Part shown: in pieces, positions 35,986-46,828 of the stretch
Layout of the letters: each line of letters opens with the position of its first letter
How positions within the stretch are numbered: the stretch's first letter is position 1
From: Coriolopsis trogii
Lineage: Eukaryota; Basidiomycota; Agaricomycetes; Polyporales; Polyporaceae
Assembly: GCA_020543525.1 (NCBI GenBank)
Contig: JAHYIO010000006.1
Span: 310,001 to 374,000 of the forward strand
Reading direction: 5' to 3'
Length of the DNA stretch: 64,000 nucleotides
Made by a program: the position numbers and the translations under genes
Notes under the pieces: model-generated
Databases searched by the model: none
Seen by the model: the letters and a program-made list of their open reading frames with translations, nothing else
Told to the model about the DNA's origin: nothing

Positions 35986-36640
35986 CGTCGCCGCCGACGA
36001 CCGTAGGTGGTGGGGGAGACAACGAAAGACGCGAAGACTGAATTCAACGCGTGTTGTGTGACAAAAGCGTGACTTGGTGACTGTCACACCCATCTTAGCC
36101 GTGTTTGGTCGTCCTCGACTCATGCTCTTGCCTCCTCACAACCATATATGGCTTTCTCCGAACCGTTCCAGCATACTTATCTTGCTCTGCCTTGCGTTTT
36201 TGTTACTGCTGGTCAATCAAAGCGTATGTTGAACGGTATTTATGTCAAGCGCTCATGGACGGCAGGAGGAAGCACGACGTCCGGACATGAGAAGCAGACG
36301 ATGATGAGACTGAGAATGGATACAGCGAAGTCGGTTCCCTGTTTCGGTAACGTTGGGTATGTTGGAGTTCGTCCTGAGGGTGTTGTCGTGCCATAACACA
36401 CGCTTCGTTCGAAACGCAGCCGATATTTAGGTAAGTGTTCGTCATCTTGGTCTCTTGAGTCATGGTTGGCGTCTTGCGGAACAACACGCATATCATGTCT
36501 GTCGTCGTACCGGGGCATCTGTAATCAGGAGTGACATGTATTGTAAGTACCTTCCGATTCCTTTGATGTCGCGCCCAGTGGATTGCTGGCTACTTAGGTG
36601 ATGCTTCTCTATCAACCCGACATCGATATCAGCGCTCCGA
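35986..36640. promoter_or_regulatory. Divergent intergenic region between the Num1-like and AMP-binding genes
   Basis: About 655 bp between two start codons pointing apart, so it should carry both promoters. No clear TATA box is seen inside it. A TATAAATA string lies at 36652-36659, 11 bp after the first possible ATG of the AMP-binding gene, which argues that that gene may really start at 36734. Confidence 0.45.
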
Positions 36641-38904
36641 ATGCGTCCAGGTATAAATACTCTGAAGGTTTGCGAGCGTGTATCATTCGAACTTCGTCAA
36701 TCACCCGCTGTCTCTCGTATCGATCACAGAGCCATGAAAGGAAGGTCCACAAGAGACCACTATCTGACGTTGATTATACCATCTTTGCGCAAACATGCTG
36801 ATGCAGTCGCGTTCAGACCCTATATCGGACGCACCGATGCTTGGGACAGCGTAACGTATCAAGAGCTCGAGCGACGGCTCGCCGTGACTCGCGCCCACTG
36901 GGCACATACATTTGCATCTATCAGTCTTGAACCGTTGTCTGTCGTGGGCTTCTGGTGCGTGTTCCGTACAGTACGACTCCTAGTGAGATGTGGGACAGGC
37001 TCGTCCGTACGCATGGCGGGCAATGGCAAGGTCAACGCTGACAATCTACGCTCTAGGCTAACCGGTCGCAAATTCACTGACTTGATCAACATCATCGCCG
37101 TCTCGTCCCTAGGCTACACCCCGCAGCTTTTTGGAAGCGGAGACTTCCTCAATGCCTCCGTGGTCCTCGATTTGATGGCTAAAAGCGGCGGCAAAGCTCT
37201 CATCATTGACCCATCCGACCACGCAATGGTGCAATCCTTGGGGTCAATTCCAGTCCCGCACTTCCCCCCTCATAACAATGCGGCAATGTTGCAGACCATC
37301 GCGGACATGAAGGCCTCAGGACATGAAGATGCCTTAACGTTCGGCGCGGAAAGCATTGCGTCTGTTGGCCGTGACGACATCGCCGTCTTGTTCCATTCGT
37401 CTGGAACCACAGGAGGAATGCCGAAGATCATCCCCAACACCTTCAAGATGATCCGGGCCGTAATCCTCCACAAGCTCGCAGGCCTCACGGAGGAGGGACC
37501 ACCTTCTACTGGAGAGCAGTATGTCATCAACAATATCGACACCACGGCCCACGTCGCGACTTTCCATAGTACGTGCCGATATTCGCCTCTAGCGACCCGT
37601 CCCTCCTCCAGGTATGCTTACGCTAACATCTGATGCAGTCTTCCTTCGGTTCCTGCACATTGGCGGGTGCATGGCTCAAAGCTCATCCAATCCGTTCGGG
37701 ATCGACGAATTCAAAGGCATCAGGCACACCTGTCGGCTCACCCACCTCGCGATCTTCGGCACCTTCCTCTCTATGCTCATCCGCGCCGCGAAAACAGACG
37801 AGAGCGTCAAGGACGCTCTCAAGTCTCTTCACCAAATATCCTACACCGGCACCGCTATGAACAAGGAGGACGAGGACTGGGCACACGTGCAAGGTATCAA
37901 AGTAGTGGTGAGTCTTCCAGCCACGTCGATTTCTTGCTTTCAAGACTGAGCGTCGCCTCTCCGGCGGATAGTCGTCGTACGCAGCGACAGAGACCGGTGG
38001 GTGACACCTCGTGCACACCATTCATCTCGATCACCCTATACACGACACTCATCGTCTCAACTAGGTCCCCTACTGAGAGCCCGCCGCGGCAACGACGCAT
38101 TTTCAAGGCTCCTTCGCATCATTCCTGGCACAAACCCTGTTTTCCTCCCCTTCACGAGCGAAGAGAATAGCGGCATGCAGCTCTTCGAGATTGCCGTTCC
38201 AGTCGGAGTGGACGACTGCCCCCCGGCCGAGTACTGCGGTCCGGACGGGTACTACCACAGCAACGACCTCTTCGAGAAGGTCGGAGATGGGTACGTCTAC
38301 CGCGGACGTGCAGGAGACTGGATAAAGACTGTCGACGGGTTCGTCGACACAAAGTGAGCCTTCTCTCTACCGCCCATGCACGGGACTTTGCTCCCTGCTT
38401 CTCCTCCTCTCGAGCAATGCACTCACTGAGAGCATCCTGCATGGCTAGGACAATTGAGGACATGGTGCGAAAGACATGCCAGGACGTCGTGCACGATGCC
38501 GTCGTGATAGGCACGGGGAAGCTCTTCCCCTGCCTCGTCGTCGAAAGCGCGCAAAATGGGTTGGATGCAGAAGCGCGCAAGGCGGTTGCGCAGACTGTCG
38601 TAGACAGGATCGCGCTGCACAGCGACCGCCTTTTCCCTCACGAGCGGATACCGGACCCTCGGAGGGTCATTGTGGTCGAGCAGGGAACGCTCATTCGGAC
38701 GAAGGTGAGTGTCGTTTTGAGTACAGCGTACCTGTTTTCTTAGTGATGAAATCTTTCACAGACGAAGGGAAATGTGCGGTGTGTGGCTCTATTGATTGTC
38801 ATACATGCATTCTGCAGTCTCTCAACTGATCTTATAGTCGACCTCCAACGGAAGCGTTGTTCGTAAAGGAACTGGAAGACATCTATCGCACAGCGAATAT
38901 ATGA
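36641..38904 (+). CDS. AMP-binding (adenylate-forming) enzyme
   Basis: Eight exons, 582 residues; introns 36955-37056, 37569-37638, 37908-37971, 37997-38064, 38354-38448, 38705-38761 and 38779-38837. Exon 4 is 25 nt and exon 7 is 17 nt. Adenylate-forming enzymes activate an acid with ATP. The phosphate-binding loop is FHSSGTTGGMPK; the aromatic-T-E block is spread over the tiny exon 4 as SSYAATETG; the hinge region reads GYYHSNDLFEKVGDGYVYRGRAGDWIK. No carrier or reductase domain follows, so it is a stand-alone ligase-like protein of the type found near or in place of basidiomycete NRPS-like reductases. Substrate unknown. A start at 36734 (MKGRSTRDHYLT) is possible because a TATAAATA string follows the first ATG. 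Confidence 0.88.
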
Positions 38905-39758
38905 ATCGTGCGAAACATTGACCATCGTTCTAGTGAGTTATTGCTGTATATTACGACTCATGTGTGTGGTATGGGCTATGGGTATCAAAGAGTTTATATA
39001 TCCCAACCCGTTAGTCGGCCACGTGGAACCCGTCGTACCAAGAACGGGGCCTGAGCCAGAGATGATCATACATGTCTGTGCCTGTCATTCATTCCTCGGA
39101 TCAGTATGTATAATGCAAGTGAAGGATGAACCCGATGACCCTCACATTCTCGAACGCTAAACTATATAATGTCATCGGCGATAAGGAAACTGTCCGCGCC
39201 TTTGCTGCTCGTTCTCGTGCGATGAGGCATCTGTCCCAACTTAAATCCAGGGACTTCCCCGCCCCACCGTTCTCTCTCAAACTCGATACATAGCACCCTT
39301 GTGCTGCACGTACACTGGGAAAAATACTGGTTTCCTCCAACGCTTACTGAATTCCCCCCCCCCCCCCCATTTGTATGCTTTCTCTCCCCCTTAGCTTTCG
39401 GCGCTTCCATATCCCCACCTTCCCGCGCCTGCTGCTATGACTCCTATTATGGTAATGCGACCTATTCCCTCAGTCTGTTTGTACTCTGTGTTCACATCCA
39501 TTTCCTCCTTTCTCTCTCAATTTGTATTTTTTCTATGCTCCGAGGCATGTAACATGTACGAATATGACCTTTTGTATATGCAAGGGGGGACGTGTAGGTC
39601 TGTAATTTAAGTTGGGACCGAATCCTAATCCCTTTAAGGCGCTATTCTCTTCCGCTTAGGACAGAAGCGCCAGAACAACGGGACTGATAATACATCCAGT
39701 AATACCGTAAATAATTTCTCGTTAGACATATAGCTTATTCTTGCTTGACCGTAAGCCA
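38905..39758. other. Intergenic region left of the hAT insertion
   Basis: No gene recognised. Pyrimidine-rich from 39300 to 39560, including a 15-C homopolymer at 39354-39368. Overall A/T-richer near the transposon. Confidence 0.5.
39354..39368. repeat. Poly-C tract, 15 nt
   Basis: Uninterrupted run of C after GAATT. Such runs vary in length by slippage and are prone to sequencing error. Confidence 0.8.
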
Positions 39759-39766
39759 CTTCAAAA
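39759..39766. repeat. Left 8-bp target site duplication of the hAT element
   Basis: CTTCAAAA, identical to the right copy at 43894-43901. Confidence 0.85.
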
Positions 39767-39895
39767 TAGTGTTGCGCCGAGTTGAGTTTGACTCGCAACT
39801 CGACTCAACTCGTGCGGAGAGTTCGAGAAACTCGGGGCCCGAGCTGAGTCGAGTTGAGTTGGGCAAGTTGCGTCATCTAACTCGCAAATGGTTAT
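39767..39895. repeat. Left TIR and subterminal ACTCG repeats
   Basis: Starts with the inverted repeat TAGTGTTGCGCCGAG..., then many copies of ACTCG or its complement in both orientations, including a near-palindrome around ACTCGACTCAACTCG. Confidence 0.8.
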
Positions 39896-40266
39896 GTAAT
39901 CGACGTTCATTGGTCGACTCAGTGCCGAGACGGCAAAATACCCTTTTTGGGGGTTGCGCCTCGTTGCGACCAAACTCCGCGACGCGTTCGTCGCGTCGTG
40001 CTACTCAACACCATCTTTCATCCGCCCCTCTCCACTGGCCAAGGCATTCCAGGACTTTCGTGTCGGCTATACATGTCCGTAATATAGTGCAATAAACTGC
40101 TTTCACCGCCGTACAACCAAGACTAGCCCGAAAAATGACCACTGCCGCTGCCTGTCGCTGTCCACCAACCCTGCCATGCAACTGCGGCAGCCGACCGTCA
40201 AATGTCGCATTCATGCACACCTCTGGGTCATGGTATGGTCCTGTCCCTCACGGAACGCAGCTATAG

Positions 40267-43200
40267 GTGAGTGTCCTGCTATTTTCTTTCTTACCACTGC
40301 CTACCATACAACCCCAACCCGGATATCATCCCACCCTATCCCCCATCCCTGCACCCTTCCAAGATGCCACTGCCGCCACTGTGAACGGCCAAACATCTCG
40401 AGAGGGCTCAGATTCATTGATACCCACTACCTCCGACCTTCGCAAGCAATGGGAACCCCCCGTAGACAGTTCAGTTCACGTTCCAAAACGGCGCCGCCAC
40501 AACCGGGGTACATTGACACCTCCGACTGCTTCTGTGGTCGGAGTGGGACCTTCAGCACAACCGGAGGCTGAGAACACATCCCCTCGGGGTAGGTCAATAG
40601 ACATAATGCTTACCAGAGGTATACCTGACAGATACAATAACATATTGTAGGTGTGTCGTCTCCTTCCGGAGTAGGCGCTGGTGGCACGACTGGGGCGCAG
40701 ACACCGGAGGAGTTGCCCGCATTCTCATTCAATCCGGTACCGGACACAGTCGGGACTGAGCTCGGCTCGTCCGCTGTGGACGTCTGGTATTTTGCACGCC
40801 CTTTGTCCTGTAGAGATCCTCCTGCCGTACCTCCCGCACCTGAGGAGGAGCCGATATTGTCAGCCAAGCCCGACACACCATATATCGGCTGTAAACTGTG
40901 TAAAAGGTACGTGGCCATCTGAGTCTACTTGATCCTTTGTGAATATAGTACCCTAGATGGAAGACGTACAAGATCTCAACTGGAGGTATCACGTTGACGT
41001 TCCGCAATCATCTTCGGAATGAGCACAGTCCCACATATGACGCCGTGTGCCAGATGCTTCGCAAGCAAGGGAAGCTGAAGGCGGCAAGTCATGAAGTGGG
41101 ACACTCGACGGGAGGCAACCGTGGTGTGCGCATCCACGAGAAGGTCACATATGAGGGATTTCTTCAGAGGCTTATGCGATGGATTGTAGCAGACGATCAG
41201 GTATGGCAACGCAACATATGATTCTGGGTTACTGGTTGTCTCATGCAACCTCTCCTGCAGTCCATTAACGTTGTTGAGTGTCCCAAGTTCCAGGACCTCA
41301 TGTTCTACCTGAATGCCGACCTCAACGAGGAGAACTACCCACACAGAAAGAAGATCACGACTTCGATCCTGCGAGAATGGCAACGGGCCCGCCAGGAGAT
41401 CATTTTCGAGTTGCAGGTGCGTGATAATGCATCAGATGTCCAGCGCATACATTAACTGAGATATTTCCAGAAAGCACCAGGTCGGATATCATACACATTT
41501 GACATTTGGTTCAACCAGGAGCTAGCCTCCTACCTGGCACTCACAGCACATCACACGGCAGAGGACAGCGATGGCAATCTCGTTGTCTGTAACCATCTTA
41601 TCACTTTCCGACACGTCCACTCGCATGCAGGAGAGCCTGTAGCCAAAAAAATATATGAACTGCTTCGTGAGAGCGGGTTGTTATACAAGGTAACATGTCC
41701 GTTAATTCTAATTGTGCGTATTCAACTCATGTTTGCGGCTCTAGATCGGTATGATCACCTGCGACAATGCTTTGTCAAACAACAAATTTATGGAAGAACT
41801 CGAGAAGTTGTTGACGAAGGAAGGGATCATGTTCGATAGGGATGGCAATCGTCTTTGGTATGCCATCCTTATTCTGATCGTGTTATGTTTTTCACTCATT
41901 ACCCGACCTACGACAGATGCTTCCCGCACGTAGTCAACATATCCGTCCAACATATTCTTGAGAAATTGAAGCAGTGCCCATCCCTACTGTATCTTGAGCT
42001 ATCCACCAACGATACCAACACACTATCAAGCACGCAGGCGATCAGACGTGTCGAGGCACTTGCTGCTAACCCTGTAGGGAAGATTCGTGATCTGGTCGCC
42101 TTCTGCCGTCAATCCGATTGACGCCGTGCTGAGTTCCGCCTGACAATACAAGAGGGGAATGAGGCCGGCCTATGGCAGGATGAAAATGGCGATGTAGTCC
42201 AGCTCCCTGTCATTCAGCTGCTGCGTGACTGTGACACAAGATGGTCGTCGACACACATCATGATACGGCGGCTGTTGCTTCTCTATCCGGTATGTGCTCG
42301 ATCTGTTCATATTTGGTGATATTCAGACCGTACTTATTGTGACAACTCCAACAGGCTGTCAAGAGATTCCTAGAGCATGCTGGGCGTGCTGACATCTCTC
42401 ACACCTTGCTCCGTGCCGAGGAGTATGAGGCTCTCAAGGATATATACCGTATTCTTGAGATACCACATGATGTGCAACAGTTACTTTTCTTTGAGCGCAC
42501 CCCATCTGTTTCTATCGCACTACCCGCCTACAAGCTCCTCCTCTCGGGTTGGCGCGAACTTCGAAAGGTGCAGCCACTGATGGCTCCTTACATTGATCTC
42601 GGTATCGAAAAAATAGAGGAATATATTTATGAGTGTCGCCGATCCCGTATCCATGTGCTCGCCATGGGTAAGTGTTGATTTACTTCCTAGTCTGGTGCCA
42701 AACTGATACGATGCAATGGTAGTACTCAATCCAGCAATTAAACTGCATTGGATTGAGCAACACTGGTCCTCTGACGAAGCTGTACAAGCATGTGAATGGG
42801 TTCTAGAGGCAGTATGTGAGATTTCAGACCATACTGTGCTAAAACTCACTCTTTATGACTTTACTTATAGATGCAGGCCTTCCGAGCAGATGAATGCTAT
42901 CAGCTTGGCATCCAACCTGGCCGGACATCAAGCATGCCCAATATTGGGGCGCGGCATAGTACAGGCTTCGACAGGCAACAACGCGGCCTTGGACGTCTGT
43001 TCTCCCACGTTCGATCCCATGCATCACTCCGACCACATGCTTCTGAACCCATTCTCTCAGTCTCCAATCACCCTTCTCCTCATTCTAGCACATCTCCCCC
43101 ACCTGACCCCTTTTGGACCACGGCTGGTTGCTTGTCTGACACCCAGGAGGCTGCTTCTCGTGACCGCGCTGCTGTACAAAGTGAACTCGATCGCTATCTT

Positions 43201-43684
43201 GCAGAAGGATTAGTGGGAAGTATCGACTGCGGCATGGACTTGCTTCATTATTGGACGGTATGTTGTTACTTGCTTGGTACATCCTCTCTCATATTTTCTG
43301 GGCTCACTCTGCCTACAATTTTAGCTGAACAGGAAGATATACCCATATCTTGGTCGCATAGCCCTCAATGTCCTTGCCGCCCAGGCATCTGCGGTAATAT
43401 GCGAACGGATATTCTCTTCCAGCAAAGAGACAGACACTCTCCGCCGGAGCCGCATTGAACCTGAGCTCATGGAGGCCCTACAATGCCTCAAGTATCACTA
43501 CAAACAGTCTCGCCTCGATTTGACAGGGCATCTCATTGCTAGAGAGGAGGATTACACGATTGAAGGGCCGGTAACCAACCATACAGTACAGGAGCTCTTG
43601 GCTCATAACCGGCTTCAGGAGCTTGAGGAACTCCTTGCGAACGCACGGACCAAGCCTTCCGCTTCCGATGACACACATGTTTAG
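40267..43684 (+). pseudogene. hAT transposase with BED zinc finger, interrupted by premature stops
   Basis: About ten exons can be followed with GT-AG introns. Domains in order: proline-rich N-terminus; BED zinc finger (IGCKLCKR, then TFRNHLRNEH, about 40885-41025); RNase H-like catalytic core (YTFDIWFN, ITCDNALSNN, CFPHVVN, LLRDCDTRWSS); and the C-terminal hAT dimerisation region (IYPYLGRIALNVLAAQAS, ICERIFSSSKET). Two in-frame TGA codons break it: one formed across the intron 41858-41916 just before CFPHVVN, and one at 42119-42121 (QSD-stop-RRAEF); sequence after both is clearly still coding-like. The first exon is unresolved: a frame from 40135 ends at TAG (40264-40266) beside a GTGAGT donor. 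The element is probably non-autonomous now. Confidence 0.88.
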
Positions 43685-43774
43685 CATGAAGATGTCTTAG
43701 ATACAATAGTACGCGTACAGAATGCTTCAAAGACGAGAGACGATAGTCACGATACACGGCCGGCGCCATCACAC

Positions 43775-43893
43775 TTGACTCGCTTACATAATAACTCGCC
43801 AACTCGCACCAACTCGACTCGTCCAACTCGCCATCACGAGTTATCACGAGTTTCGCCAACTCGACTCGCTCGACTCAACTCGGCGCAACACTA
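43775..43893. repeat. Right subterminal ACTCG repeats and TIR
   Basis: More than ten ACTCG/CGAGT words in about 115 bp, ending in the inverted repeat ...CTCGGCGCAACACTA. Composition mirrors the left end. Confidence 0.8.
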
Positions 43894-43901
43894 CTTCAAA
43901 A
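43894..43901. repeat. Right 8-bp target site duplication of the hAT element
   Basis: CTTCAAAA, identical to the left copy at 39759-39766. Confidence 0.85.
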
Positions 43902-45082
43902 TGACAGTTATCTGATCCAGGATGACATTAACCAGTCTTGCTTCTCGAACAGTGCCCACGCAGGTTCCCAATACCGATTGCCGTCGACCTCGCATAATCC
44001 GGGTCAGGCTCGGCAACGGCGTGTCCTCGGCAGCAGACTCTCCAGACGGACCTGGGGGCATCACAGAGCGATATGATTTACTCGTGCCCCAGAACAGGTT
44101 GCACAAAACGACCAGAGTGCTCGAACATCAGCAAAAATCCCCCGCCCTAATTAGGGCTTATTTAGATCTCAGCGTCACCTTATCGACCTATCGTTGCTGA
44201 CAGCGCTGACTCGAAACTAACTCGCAACTCAACACTGACTGATTGATTCTGAGGTATACATTCTTCATGATCATCACTACTCATTGCTACTAATGAAGCC
44301 GGCTATGTACTCGACCATATACGCTTGACTGTCGTTTCAGGAATGGCATCCATGCTCATGAGGGGGAAACGAGATGGATAATTGAATGACTGAACAGCGT
44401 TAGAGTCTATTGCTCACTGCAGCTACGAGTAGAACTGCCTGAGAGGGGAGCGACAATTCTATCACATACCTCCTGTTACCACACAGCATGACAGTCCTGC
44501 GCGAAGGAGTATCCAACTAATGCCCGTACGTCGAGACCCCAGCGCCAGCCCGGTGACACAAAAAGCAGCCAGTGCCAGTGGAGAATGTGCTCAATGCTCA
44601 CAGACTCGCTCGCCTGGCATGCGCATTTCAGCCTGTAGCGCATTGTAAGTATGGCAACGCACACGGACCTGGTGCGACAAAGCTGCCAGTCGCTGAGCCC
44701 AAAAGTCATGAGGGTGTACATGGTGTTGCCGGCGGAGGAGGTGACGAAGACGTGGTGTGTTGACCCGCTCAGCCGTGTACGCAGTGAGAATTGTATCCAC
44801 GCCTGTGGTCGGAGAAGCGAAGGGGACAAGCCCGAGGGTGTAGCAGCGACAACTTACAAGACGTGCAGCGAGACATGTGGCGTGAGAATGTCTGACTAAG
44901 CCCCACCGCTGACGTGTCCTCTCTGGCCTCGCATCTCCAACACTTTCTCTCGTTCACTCACCACCTTTGCCCGTACATGATGCCCTCGCTAACGTCACAT
45001 TACCTCTCTTTGCTTGCCCGACTTCCGACTGGTGCCCACTGACTTGTCAGTCACACTGGCCTCGTAAACGAGCAAGTGCACG
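43902..45082. other. Right flank of the hAT element, no gene recognised
   Basis: About 1.2 kb without family motifs. A minus-strand frame at 44476-44829 (117 codons) has hydrophobic segments, but no start, splice or domain evidence. Confidence 0.45.
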
Positions 45083-45405
45083 GAGACCAGCTATCTTGAG
45101 GAGTCCTCACGCGAGCTCAAGCGCACCACTAGGGTATGTCCCGCATCATCACCGAGCTCTGCACGCGCAAACAGACTAACAAACTTGAGATCAATTTGTC
45201 GCCGACGTCTAGGAATCTACCCCAGCGTGGTCTGCATAGTCTTGCGGACACCTACAAGGAGGTCGAGGGTGACGATGCGGAAGGTGAGAGTAATGGCTCT
45301 GCTTTTCTCGCCATCTTTGACGCCCTCGTGGCACCTTTGACTCTAACAATAGGCAGACCATAGACGACACTATGGCCCTCGGCGTCGAGGTCAAGATGGT
45401 CACTC
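45083..45405 (+). pseudogene. Fragment of plasma-membrane H+-ATPase (Pma1-like P-type ATPase)
   Basis: Translation gives blocks typical of the nucleotide-binding/phosphorylation region of fungal proton pumps: TSYLEESSRELKRTTRGMS, IITELCTRKQTNKLE, YKEVEGDDAEGESNG, FLAIFDA and, after a frame change near 45354, QTIDDTMALGVEVKMVT. The segment that should follow (GDQLAIAKETGRR) is missing or unrecognisable, as are the P-loop aspartate region and all membrane helices. With the frameshift and loss of both ends this is a decayed fragment, not a working pump. It lies 1.2 kb from the hAT element. Confidence 0.72.
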
Positions 45406-46828
45406 ACATAGACATGTACGCTCGAAGGTTTGTGGTGTGGTTAGTCCTCTTCATCTACGCTCTCGTTCTACACATCGTCTAATCTCCACGGCCCACAGTA
45501 TTTGTATTGCTGTTCTGTATCACTTGACCCCACCCGATGGCGTCTTTGATCACTTCCCCCCACCCTGCATCTCAGCAAGGATATCAATTCCTCCTTGTGA
45601 TGGCTGTACCTTCGGGAAGTGACCAGCGGCATTTGGTACGTCCACGCAACCATATTCTCTGACACAGGTATCAATACCAATCATTTTCTCTTTAGTGGTG
45701 TCTCGAATATCACGCTCGTCGTCATGCTCACTGTCTCGAATGAGACCAAGGTATGTGGGCATCATACTCATAGCTACGTTGTGACCAGAGCTGACTTTGC
45801 GTATACTACACTCTTTCGAACATCTTCCTCTCGAGTAGGGCATGTTCCTAGGCTCTGATGTAGAGCCCTTGTCACCTGCTCTACCATCAGCTAGCGGTTA
45901 TCCGGTAAGTGGATGTGGGACACTACCTATTGTAGTATATACTTCTCCTGTAGTAGATAGCTGAATATATGCATGTTCACTTGATTTCTGACATACATGT
46001 AATGAGTGGAATACGACGAGCCCGACTGGGGCACCTAAATGACATCTAATGGTGCCCTTTATGCGGTCTAATCCCGCTTTTTAGAATGGATTTAACTTTT
46101 GAGAGATAATCACTCTTATCGATCTAAATCGCTGTTTTTAATCTACTTATGTATAGATTAGGTATCGTTAGGAAGGGGGATTTTCCCTGATGAAGTACTC
46201 ATCGCGTATGGGATGCCAGTTCCTTGAACTCTGGGAGGGAAGGGCTTGCTATTGCGTTTCCGTGAGCAGGCTCCCCATTAGGGTGCCTCACTGACGGCGA
46301 ATTGATCTTCGCAGGCAGCTCTGAAAAGGGGCAGAGACTGGATCCATAGCTCGAGATGGCCCTCGGGTATACCCGTTATAGGATTCAGAAAAAAGGACCC
46401 GAGATCAGGGAGGCAGCCTGGTATGCGAGGAGTCACAACGTCGCCCACGTTCTCAAATGTCGTCGAACTTATAGCTGTCGCATATACGCACGCAGCCTAG
46501 GTGGCCGGATGCCCCTTTCGGGGACGGGGGGTATCGGAGCCATTGAATGGGTTGGGATCGAGATACTAAGAACCATCGAAGTCTTCTCTGACAAATGTGC
46601 CTAGTGGGAGAGGGTTTGTTTAGTATGGTGACGCGTACGGAAAGCTGTGACATAAGGGAGGAACACACTTCGAATCCGAGCGCCCAATCCGGGGGTATCC
46701 GTCGTCAACACCAGAGACTACAACACTACCAGATAACATTATGGTATATGTATACAAAGCACAAGCCTAATAAATCCACAGACAGCCAGCGTCCACTCCG
46801 CCACGAACCATCGTCACACCACCACACA
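45406..46828. other. A/T-rich stretch without recognised gene
   Basis: About 1.4 kb between the ATPase fragment and the P450 gene. A plus-strand reading (45619-45858) has a mildly hydrophobic translation but no family match. No RNA gene or repeat was recognised. Confidence 0.45.

Larger units (their letters stand above)
39767..43893 (+). mobile_element. hAT-family DNA transposon, complete ends
   Basis: The element has 21-bp perfect terminal inverted repeats beginning TAGTGTTGCGCCGAG (39767-39787, and reverse-complemented at 43873-43893). It is flanked by an identical 8-bp duplication CTTCAAAA (39759-39766 and 43894-43901), the target size typical of hAT. Dense ACTCG/CGAGT words fill the first 130 bp and last 115 bp, the usual subterminal transposase-binding pattern. 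The interior encodes a BED-zinc-finger hAT transposase on the plus strand, now interrupted by stops. Matching ends and duplication imply a fairly recent insertion. No gene is split by it. Confidence 0.92.

Noticed and set aside
40135..40266. First exon of the hAT transposase from ATG 40135, with a third C-to-T stop (TAG)
   Set aside because: The phase does not join the next exon with any AG acceptor found, so the exon itself is uncertain and the stop cannot be counted.
39758..43902. 10-bp target duplication ACTTCAAAAT with TIR starting AGTG
   Set aside because: The same bases are better explained by an 8-bp duplication (CTTCAAAA) and TIRs starting TAGTG, which fits the hAT family of the transposase.
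45619..45858. Further proton-pump C-terminal sequence after the ATPase fragment
   Set aside because: Hydrophobic translation, but no block could be matched to the membrane helices of the pump family.
46660..46710. TTCGAATCC tRNA T-loop-like string
   Set aside because: Flanking bases do not pair as a T-arm, and no anticodon or acceptor stem could be drawn.
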